Assembly: GCA_965602945.1 (NCBI GenBank) | Contig: CBFDBC010000060.1 | Coordinates: forward strand, 1-16,506 | Length of the DNA stretch: 16,506 nucleotides | Direction: 5' to 3' | From: JAUXEH01 sp965602945 | GTDB taxonomy: Bacteria > Acidobacteriota > Aminicenantia > Aminicenantales > Aminicenantaceae | Part shown: positions 1-6,204 of the stretch, in pieces | How the letters are laid out: each line of letters starts with the position of its first letter | How positions within the stretch are numbered: the first letter of the stretch is position 1 | The notes under the pieces: generated by a model | What the model was told of the DNA's origin: nothing | Databases searched by the model: none | What the model saw: only the letters and a program-made list of their open reading frames with translations | Program-made: the position numbers and the translations under genes

Positions 1-2543
1 CCCGCAATCAGGAAATAGTGGGGTGCGATGCTGATCCGATAGGGATATCTCTGGAGCACTCTCCTCAGGACAAAATAGACGAATGGCCATGCGATCAGGT
101 TGGCAATGGTCGTGAGTACGACATACTCCTTGAGCGTCATGGTGACGATCTGTCTTATACCGGCTCCCAGCACCTTGCGGATGCCGATCTCCTTTTCCCT
201 CCGGCTCAGGCTCATGGCGGTCAACCCGAAGATACCCAGGCAGGCGAGCACCAGGCTGAAGACGAATGCGTATCGGATGATCAGGCTCCAGCGTCTCTCA
301 CTGCCGTACAGGTTCGCCAGGGCATCATCCTGGAAATAGTGAATGAACGGCTTGTCCGGGTTGGTCTTTTTCCAGGCTGTTTCCAGATGGCCCATGGCCT
401 CCTGCAGCCTGGAAGAGTCGATCCGGACGAACACCCGGCTGAACCTGTCCCGGTCAGGGGCCGCGCCCTTGCCGACATAGAGCAGCATGGGCGCGATCTC
501 GCTGCGCAGCGACCGGACATGGCTGTCCTCCACCACTCCGATTATGCGGCAGTTGTAAGGAAAACCCCTGGAGATATCTCCCAGAGGCCTGTCCAGGGCA
601 AAATCCGGGCCCAGCTCGTCCACGAACTTCTGATTCACGATGACCGAGTCCTGCTCAGATGTGTTTGGAGTAAAATCCCGGCCCCGGACCAACCGGAGCT
701 CCATGGCCGACACAAAGTCCGTATCCACCCGGTTGAAGTTGTAGGGGATCCTCCGTTCCCCGAGCTCGAGGGAGGTCTGGGGGAGGAAGAGCCCGAACTC
801 CCGGTTGCTGGCCGTGACCGCCCGGACACGGCTGTCCCCGAGGATCTCGCTCCGGAAGCGCCGGTAGATCCGCTCCGAAGCCTCCAGCTCGTTCTCCTGG
901 GTCAGTATCACGACCAGGCCCCGGCTGGCGTACCCCGGATCCCGGTTGATCAGGAAGGAGGCCTGTCTCCCCAGCACGACTGCCGAGACGGCCAGGGCCA
1001 CGGAGAGCGCGAATTGGAGCACGACCAGCCCTTTGGTCAGGGTTGTCCGGCCCCCGACCTTGAGTTTTCCCCTCATGATGTCCACGGGACGGAAGGCCGA
1101 CAGGACGATTGCCGGATAGCTTCCCGCGAACAGGCCCGTGCAGACTGCAATAACCAGCAGGGCCAGCATGTGAAAACCGCTGAACATGGAAGAGAGGGAG
1201 AGCTCTTTTCCGGCCAGGCCGTTGAACCTGGGGAGAAGCACTTCCGCCAGGAAGAGCCCCAGCCCCACGGCCAGCAGGCTGGTCAGCAGTGCCTCACCCA
1301 TGAACTGCCAGGCCAGCTGCCGCCGCCCGGCCCCCAGCACCTTTCGCATTCCGACTTCCCTAGACCGGACCGATGACAGCCCGATGGACAGGTTCATGAA
1401 ATTCACGCAGGCGATCAGAAGGATGGCCAAAGCGATGGCAGACAGGAGGTATGCGGTGGAAAGCCCGCTCGTGCCGGTGATCCTGGAATCCAGGTACATG
1501 GAGGAGACCTTCTGCAGGCCGAAGGTGAAGGGATCGTAGCCCTCCTCGATGTACCTCCGGATGTTTTCAGCGAAGTGACGGCTGCAGAACCGGGCGAGCT
1601 GTGCCTCGGCCTGCTCCATGGTGGCGCCGGGCTGAAGCTCGACGAAGAGCGGGAATGCCCATCTGTTCCACTGGCTGAACACCTCGGGATTGTTCCAGGC
1701 CAGGGGGAGGTTCCGGATGTGGATCAAGGCATCGAACCGCAGCGAGGAACTGCGAGGAACGTCCTGAGCCACACCCGTGACTACGAAGTCCTTGAGGATG
1801 CGGCCGAAGGAGAGGGTGACCGTCTTGCCCATGGGATTCTCGTCGCCGAAGTACTTTTTCGCACACGACCGGGCAAAGACGATGCCGTGGTCATCGGCGA
1901 GCGCGGTTGCCGGACTTCCATACACCAGGGGGAATGAGAACATCTCGAAAAAGGGGGAGTCGGCCAGCTGGAGAGTCTCTCTGAAGAGCTTGTCCTGGTA
2001 GCGGACGACTCCAGCGCTGCTCGTGAATCGCGACTGGTGTTTTATTTCGCTGATAGACGCTTCCACCTCGGGCCCCATCGGGGGGGGCAGAAACTGATCA
2101 CGTTCCGTTTCCCTGTGGTTGTCCTTGTCATATTTGATAAGGACAACCCTGTACAGCCGGTCTCCGTTTTCGTGGAATTTGTCGAAGGACAGTTCATCCA
2201 GGTTGAAGAGATAGATCAGTATACATCCGGCGACTCCCAGGGAAAGGCTGAATATTTTGATGATCGAATGAACCTTGAATCTCAGGATGTTTCTCAATGC
2301 GATCTTCAGATAGTTCCTGAACATCACGGATCTCCACCTGAAAGCCAGGATGAGATAGGAGAACACAGCCGACAGCGTGCCTCCCAGGAGCCAGAGATGA
2401 GCCCTCAGGCGGCCCCGCCGTTCTGAAACTTGCCGGTACTCGATCTCGAAATCCCGGGAAATGCCGAACATGTCTTCGTATATCGACAGGCGGCTGAGGA
2501 TCCAGCGGAAGACTTTGGGCGGCTTGCCCGCCGGATCCCTCAT
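1..2543 (-). CDS. MacB/FtsX-type ABC transporter permease with N-terminal permease-prefix domain, C-terminus cut by window edge
   Basis: An uninterrupted minus-strand frame of 847 codons that continues past base 1. The ATG at 2543 overlaps the padR stop as ATGA, so translation is probably coupled. Residues 1-73 form a prefix with a helix near 49-68. The usual permease start follows at about 74 (MFRNYLKIALRNILRFK), with a membrane helix near 96-114. The body is two MacB-like modules: periplasmic region, then FtsX helices. Each FtsX segment carries the family motif (SREVGMRKVLGAG, then KEIGIRKVLGAG). No ATPase lies beside it in the window, so the partner ATPase is elsewhere. Large permeases paired with PadR regulators are common in Acidobacteria; substrates are usually unknown, with roles suggested in efflux or envelope stress. 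Only about 20-30 C-terminal residues should be missing. Confidence 0.9.
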   Translation of the reverse strand, partial: MRDPAGKPPKVFRWILSRLSIYEDMFGISRDFEIEYRQVSERRGRLRAHLWLLGGTLSAVFSYLILAFRWRSVMFRNYLKIALRNILRFKVHSIIKIFSLSLGVAGCILIYLFNLDELSFDKFHENGDRLYRVVLIKYDKDNHRETERDQFLPPPMGPEVEASISEIKHQSRFTSSAGVVRYQDKLFRETLQLADSPFFEMFSFPLVYGSPATALADDHGIVFARSCAKKYFGDENPMGKTVTLSFGRILKDFVVTGVAQDVPRSSSLRFDALIHIRNLPLAWNNPEVFSQWNRWAFPLFVELQPGATMEQAEAQLARFCSRHFAENIRRYIEEGYDPFTFGLQKVSSMYLDSRITGTSGLSTAYLLSAIALAILLIACVNFMNLSIGLSSVRSREVGMRKVLGAGRRQLAWQFMGEALLTSLLAVGLGLFLAEVLLPRFNGLAGKELSLSSMFSGFHMLALLVIAVCTGLFAGSYPAIVLSAFRPVDIMRGKLKVGGRTTLTKGLVVLQFALSVALAVSAVVLGRQASFLINRDPGYASRGLVVILTQENELEASERIYRRFRSEILGDSRVRAVTASNREFGLFLPQTSLELGERRIPYNFNRVDTDFVSAMELRLVRGRDFTPNTSEQDSVIVNQKFVDELGPDFALDRPLGDISRGFPYNCRIIGVVEDSHVRSLRSEIAPMLLYVGKGAAPDRDRFSRVFVRIDSSRLQEAMGHLETAWKKTNPDKPFIHYFQDDALANLYGSERRWSLIIRYAFVFSLVLACLGIFGLTAMSLSRREKEIGIRKVLGAGIRQIVTMTLKEYVVLTTIANLIAWPFVYFVLRRVLQRYPYRISIAPHYFLIA

Positions 2544-2869
2544 TTCTTTTTCCCGAAGGCAAGATCCGGTACATCGCTCCAAGCGAGTTTGTGTATCCTG
2601 CGGGCCTCCTGCAGGGCCTCCTGCCCTCCGGGCGTCAGCGAGTAGAGGATCTTGCGCCGCCCGCCTTTTTTCGAGAGGGGCTCACTCTCCTGTTGGGCGA
2701 CCAATCCTTTGCGGACCAGGAGGTAAAGGGTGTTGTATAGCGAACCATAGTTCAGGGTCCTGCCTGTGATACGGCGGAAGTTGTCCCTGATCGTCACTCC
2801 GTAAGCGCCGTCCTCGAGTTTCCAGATGGAAAGCAGGATCAGCTCCTCATTCCGGGTCAATTCCTGCAT
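2540..2869 (-). CDS. PadR-family transcriptional regulator
   Basis: A 109-residue protein, the usual length of the short PadR class. Residues 5-60 hold the winged helix (LTRNEELILLSIWKLEDGAYG, then YGSLYNTLYLLVRKGLV), with the wing at about 61-79 (KKGGRRKILYSLT). A short C-terminal helix probably dimerises. A strong ribosome site, GAGGAG (2875-2880), lies 5 bases before the ATG. The downstream permease overlaps its stop by four bases, so the two are cotranscribed. PadR proteins of this class are generally repressors of the adjacent transporter and of themselves, released by a small ligand or stress. The AT-rich palindrome at 2889-2903 is a possible operator. Family assignment is firm; the ligand is unknown. 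Confidence 0.92.
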   Translation of the reverse strand: MQELTRNEELILLSIWKLEDGAYGVTIRDNFRRITGRTLNYGSLYNTLYLLVRKGLVAQQESEPLSKKGGRRKILYSLTPGGQEALQEARRIHKLAWSDVPDLAFGKKK

Positions 2870-2888
2870 GACAACTCCTCGCTGTAAC

Positions 2889-2903
2889 TATTTATTATAA
2901 ATA
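2889..2903. promoter_or_regulatory. Perfect AT-rich palindrome upstream of padR, candidate PadR operator
   Basis: TATTTATTATAAATA is a perfect 7-1-7 inverted repeat lying 20 bases upstream of the padR ATG. On the minus strand it contains a consensus TATAAT (2899-2894), so a bound dimer would block a -10 element. PadR proteins bind AT-rich dyads, often near their own promoters, so autoregulation fits. I see no good -35 partner, and AT-rich promoters give short palindromes by chance. Confidence 0.4.
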
Positions 2904-2947
2904 CATATATTATGGTATACGGGGGAAACGGGAAAAAGTTTCAGGTG

Positions 2948-2956
2948 TGGTATACT
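2948..2956 (+). promoter_or_regulatory. Extended -10 promoter for the VWFA gene
   Basis: TGGTATACT matches the extended -10 pattern TGnTATAAT with one mismatch and lies 65 bases upstream of the VWFA start codon at 3022. There is no recognisable -35 at the right distance, which extended -10 promoters tolerate. The same octamer TGGTATAC also occurs at 2913-2920, 35 bases earlier. Confidence 0.4.
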
Positions 2957-3021
2957 CAAAATGAGAAATAAAGACCGGATTTTTCGGGACTGTATTGACT
3001 AAAAGGTAAAGAGCAGGTCGC

Positions 3022-3960
3022 ATGAAGACACATAGAATCCTCATGGGGATCCTTGGCCTGGCGCTGCTGGGCACGGCCTTCTCTCACGTCTTTCCCCAGG
3101 ACAAGCAGAAAGAATCAGGCTACGACATATCCGTCAGCGCCGTGTCCATCGCCGTCACGGTGCAGGACAAAAAGGGGAGATTTATCAACGACCTGCTCCA
3201 GGAGGATTTCTCGGTCTACGAAAACCGGGAGAAAAAGCAGATCACCTATTTCCGGCACGACTTTCAGACTCCGATCAGCCTGACGGTCCTGCTTGATGTC
3301 AGCGGCAGCATGGAGCTCCAGGACAAGATGAAGGAGAGCAAGGAGGCGCTCAGCTATCTGATAGCTACCCTTCTCAGGCCGCAGGACGAGGTGTCCCTGC
3401 TGATCTTCGCGGACGGGGAAGTGGAGGTGGCATCCGCATTTTCGACCGATAAACAGGACTTTCTCACGGTTCTGGAGGAGACGCAGGCCTACGGCCAAAC
3501 CGCCTTGAACGATGCCGTGGCCGTGTCGCCCGAATTTGCCAACCGGGGGAACAACGAAAAAAGGGCGCTCCTCCTGATAACGGACGGCGTCGAGAACGAC
3601 AGCTACAGCACACCCGAACAGGCTGTCGAGATCGCCCGGCGGGTGGATGTGCCTATCTACACGATCGGATATAAGATCCCTTTGAGCGAACAACTGGAAA
3701 AACACAAGCGGGCCCCCGGAATGAGCTCTGCCGGGATCGTTGAGACCCTGGGCAGGTTCTCGCGGGCGACGGGTGGGACCGCCTATTTCCTGGATCGGGC
3801 CTTTGATTTGAACGCGGCCATGCGGGAGATCAAGCGGGAACTCAGTCACCAGTATATCATCGGTTACACCTCCTACACGGATCCCGATGGTGCCTACCGC
3901 AAGATCGAGGTCCGCACCTCCAAAAAGAAATACCGGGTGCGGACCCGGGAAGGGTATTGA
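3022..3960 (+). CDS. Secreted VWFA-domain protein of the Acidobacterial VWFA type
   Basis: A 312-residue protein with a signal peptide (hydrophobic residues 8-22, probable cleavage near 23-26). Residues 35-80 form the beta-rich segment typical of TIGR03436-like proteins (VSIAVTVQDKKGRFINDLLQEDFSVYENREK). The VWFA domain follows at about 86-280. The MIDAS metal site looks complete: DVSGSM at 92-97 (D92, S94, S96), T160 and D188 in ITDG. Such domains bind partners through a divalent metal, and this family is exported, probably to the periplasm or cell surface. No enzymatic motif is visible. The gene stands alone, followed by a terminator at 4026. Ribosome site is weak (AGCAGG 6 bases upstream). 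Partner and role are unknown. Confidence 0.85.
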   Translation: MKTHRILMGILGLALLGTAFSHVFPQDKQKESGYDISVSAVSIAVTVQDKKGRFINDLLQEDFSVYENREKKQITYFRHDFQTPISLTVLLDVSGSMELQDKMKESKEALSYLIATLLRPQDEVSLLIFADGEVEVASAFSTDKQDFLTVLEETQAYGQTALNDAVAVSPEFANRGNNEKRALLLITDGVENDSYSTPEQAVEIARRVDVPIYTIGYKIPLSEQLEKHKRAPGMSSAGIVETLGRFSRATGGTAYFLDRAFDLNAAMREIKRELSHQYIIGYTSYTDPDGAYRKIEVRTSKKKYRVRTREGY

Positions 3961-3984
3961 AGGGGCACTTTAAAAAATACTGGA

Positions 3985-4000
3985 AATATATTAATATATT
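3985..4000. repeat. 16-base perfect palindrome in the VWFA-OmpA gap
   Basis: AATATATTAATATATT is self-complementary over all 16 bases. It lies 90 bases before the OmpA-lipoprotein start and upstream of the terminator hairpin, in the only part of the gap where a promoter for that gene could sit. It may be a regulator site or part of an AT-rich promoter. Confidence 0.4.
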
Positions 4001-4025
4001 GGGGAATCGGACGAAGTGAATACTA

Positions 4026-4054
4026 CGGCAAGCCGTCAGGCTGCCGATTTTTTT
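4026..4054 (+). terminator. Rho-independent terminator after VWFA gene, within the OmpA gene leader
   Basis: Stem arms CGGCAAGCC (4026-4034) and GGCTGCCG (4039-4046) give 8 pairs with one bulged A and a GTCA loop. Seven Ts follow at 4048-4054. It ends only 20 bases before the next ATG, so any promoter for that gene must lie upstream of the hairpin. Confidence 0.75.
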
Positions 4055-4074
4055 CTGCCGATAGGGAGGATTAA

Positions 4075-4722
4075 ATGAGAAAGAATCTTATCTTCTACCT
4101 GGCAGGGATCGTGGCCGTGATCGGCATGATCTCCGGAATGGGCTGCGCCACCAAGAAATATGTGCAGACCGAGCTTGTCAACCTGGATCAGAAGGTCGAG
4201 GGAGTTGAAGGCGGCGTCGAGGAAAACCAGAAGAGGCTCAGGGAACATGATGAGCAGCTGGCCACCATCGGCTCCGTCATCAAGGATCATGAGACAGAGT
4301 TGGCCACCGTCGACGGTAAAATAGACAGCAAGTTCGAAGAGGCGAAGGAGTACGCCCGCGGCAACCTGATCTTCAAGGAAACCCTCCGGAACAGCGAAGC
4401 CAAGTTCAAGTTCGACAGCTACGAGCTCAGCGACGAGGCCAAGGCCCTGCTCGACACATTCGTACGCAAGCTGATCGAGCAGGACCAGGGACGTTATCTG
4501 GAGATACAGGGTCACACCGACAGCACCGGAGAAGAGGAGTGGAACCAGCTCTTAGGCAAGAAGAGGGCCGAAGCCGTCATGGAGTATCTGTACAAACAGC
4601 ATCACATCCCTCTGCACAGGATGGAAGCCATCAGCTTCGGGAGCTCCGCAGCGGTGGCTGACAATTCCAACCGCGAAGGCAGGGCCCAGAACCGCCGCGT
4701 GGAGATCCTGGTCTTCGAATAA
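4075..4722 (+). CDS. Outer-membrane lipoprotein with coiled-coil and OmpA peptidoglycan-binding domain
   Basis: A 215-residue protein with a very good ribosome site (GGGAGGA, 4 bases before ATG). A lipoprotein signal ends in the lipobox SGMGC, giving the acylated Cys24. Residues 28-95 are charged, heptad-like and probably a coiled-coil spacer. The OmpA C-terminal domain spans about 100-215. It starts with the KFKFDSYELSDEAKALL strand-helix, holds GHTDSTG at 146-152 and R164, and ends NREGRAQNRRVEILV. D149 and R164 have the same 15-residue spacing as the diaminopimelate-binding Asp/Arg pair known from OmpA. It should therefore anchor the outer membrane to peptidoglycan, like Pal. Unlike canonical Pal it has a coiled-coil spacer, and no tol genes are nearby. 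A terminator hairpin occupies its leader. Confidence 0.9.
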   Translation: MRKNLIFYLAGIVAVIGMISGMGCATKKYVQTELVNLDQKVEGVEGGVEENQKRLREHDEQLATIGSVIKDHETELATVDGKIDSKFEEAKEYARGNLIFKETLRNSEAKFKFDSYELSDEAKALLDTFVRKLIEQDQGRYLEIQGHTDSTGEEEWNQLLGKKRAEAVMEYLYKQHHIPLHRMEAISFGSSAAVADNSNREGRAQNRRVEILVFE

Positions 4723-4747
4723 TCCTGCCTGTTGGTGATTCCCGGTC

Positions 4748-4764
4748 CCCCACTTGGTGTGGGG
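4748..4764. terminator. Hairpin between convergent genes, possible bidirectional terminator
   Basis: CCCCAC (4748-4753) and GTGGGG (4759-4764) form a perfect 6-pair stem with loop TTGGT. It lies 26 bases after the OmpA-gene stop and 5 bases after the minus-strand receiver-gene stop. Neither side has a T run, so it is at best a weak intrinsic terminator or an RNA end-protecting hairpin. Confidence 0.4.
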
Positions 4765-4769
4765 CGATG

Positions 4770-6200
4770 TCAAAGTTTCCGTGGTGAGGCATAGATCTCG
4801 ATCCACTTCTCGGTCTTTTCCACGAGGAGCTTTTCCAGACGCTGGCCGCTTCCGTGGATGGGCCGGATCTCCTCGGCCAGCTCGGTGTATCCCTTCCGGT
4901 CCAGCCAGGTTGAGAACACATCGTGGTCCGAGAAATCTTGGATCCTGGAGGGCGGAAGGGTACGGAGTGTGTCGAGCAGCTCCCCCAGGCTGAAGATCTC
5001 ACGGCCTTCGATGACCAGCGGCGTGGCATCCACGCGCTCGATCTCCTCTTCGATTGCGCGCCTGAGCAGGCTTACGAGCCTGCGGCCTTTGGCGCGCTTG
5101 GGCAGCAGCCTGTCTGCCAGGTCCTTGTATCCATGCATGTAAAGCCAGGTGGAAAAGTTGTCCCGCTCTCCATAGCCCTCAAGGATCTCACGCAGCTGCT
5201 GACCGGTTTTTGTGGGCTTTTCCGCCTTTTTGATCACTGACAGCATGTCACGGATGTTCTTGATCCTGTAGAGCACCTTCCCGGTCTTGTGGATGACGAG
5301 GAAGTCGCCCATACCCGTAAAGTCGTGGATATAGTCTCTGAGTGTCTGCATGCTTCCGGGATCGCCTTTGGGCATGAGGAAGGCGGTGCTCCTCAGGTCA
5401 TTGGCTTCGCGGGCCTTGGAGGCGATGATCTTGGGGAACCGGGGATAATAGGTGTCGATCAGATGGATCAGGTCGGTTCCCGCATCGTGCCGGACGCTGT
5501 CTCCGTGCGGGTAGAATATGTCCGTGATCAGGCAGACCACATCATCGCCGTGGCCCTTGCTCCGGTAATCCTTCTGATCGATCTGTTCCTCGCTGCCGAC
5601 TCCGAACAGGAAGGCCAGGGTCTCCTCATAGGTCCGGGTCACCTTGACGGCGGCCCGCTGGCCGATTATGTCGTAGAGGACAGGGAGGAACTGGGAGGTC
5701 CAGCGCGGCTCATCGTCCACGATCAGGAAGATATACCGCCGGGCCTGCGAGTACCGGTCCATATTCAACAGGTCTTCTGCGCTTCTGACGACGGAAGTGA
5801 CGATCCTGTGCGGTGCGCATTCCTTGCGGTTGACACCGAATATGAGGTCGGCCCGGGATATGTACGGGTACTTCTCCACTGCCACCGAGGGAGGCGAACA
5901 GCTGATGACCTTCATGGACGAGAGAAGAACGACCACGAGGTCGGGATTTTTTTCCCGGATGGCGGCCGTATCCAGGAGGTTCAGGGCGGTGTCGTCACAT
6001 ATGAGGACCGACGCCTTCCCGTGAAGCTGCTGCATCGCCTCTGCGGGGCCTGTGAGGATCCGGGGGGTCACCCAGGGCATGTCACGCTTCAGCGTCCTGG
6101 CAGCCTTCTGCAGCTCCTCGGCCGCTGAAAAGATCAGCGCCTGCTCGATCTTGACGGGATTGATGATGCGGGGTGTGAAGGCTTTGGCCGCTTTCTGCAT
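4770..6200 (-). CDS. Double-receiver response-regulator-like protein with tandem C-terminal FSTWL repeats
   Basis: A 476-residue protein. I chose the ATG at 6200 because AAAGGA (6208-6213) precedes it by 7 bases and the upstream gene stops 4 bases away; longer starts would run into that gene. Residues 19-140 look like a degenerate receiver (LICDD at 67-70). Residues 157-280 are a fuller receiver: acidic pair D162/D163 (FLIVDDEP), probable phosphoacceptor D227 (LITDIFYP), S261 and K278 (MPKGD), with an insertion of about 20 residues before D227. Residues 295-330 (GMGDFLVIHKTGKVLYRIKN) lead to two copies of an FSTWL...GY..LA..(L/I)RP-like unit at about 333-388 and 406-467. There is no DNA-binding domain. 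In relatives I recall, these modules are fused in front of a PEP-synthase-like domain; here that domain is the upstream gene. A signalling partner of that protein is inferred. Confidence 0.8.
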   Translation of the reverse strand: MQKAAKAFTPRIINPVKIEQALIFSAAEELQKAARTLKRDMPWVTPRILTGPAEAMQQLHGKASVLICDDTALNLLDTAAIREKNPDLVVVLLSSMKVISCSPPSVAVEKYPYISRADLIFGVNRKECAPHRIVTSVVRSAEDLLNMDRYSQARRYIFLIVDDEPRWTSQFLPVLYDIIGQRAAVKVTRTYEETLAFLFGVGSEEQIDQKDYRSKGHGDDVVCLITDIFYPHGDSVRHDAGTDLIHLIDTYYPRFPKIIASKAREANDLRSTAFLMPKGDPGSMQTLRDYIHDFTGMGDFLVIHKTGKVLYRIKNIRDMLSVIKKAEKPTKTGQQLREILEGYGERDNFSTWLYMHGYKDLADRLLPKRAKGRRLVSLLRRAIEEEIERVDATPLVIEGREIFSLGELLDTLRTLPPSRIQDFSDHDVFSTWLDRKGYTELAEEIRPIHGSGQRLEKLLVEKTEKWIEIYASPRKL

Positions 6201-6204
6201 GGAT

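Noticed and set aside
18..1376. A 452-codon plus-strand frame opposite the large permease
   Set aside because: Rich in Gln, His, Pro and Arg and lacking any motif; the minus strand is a continuous MacB/FtsX permease over the same bases.
5289..6128. A 279-codon plus-strand frame opposite the receiver gene
   Set aside because: Antisense to a protein with clear receiver motifs; no ribosome site or domain.
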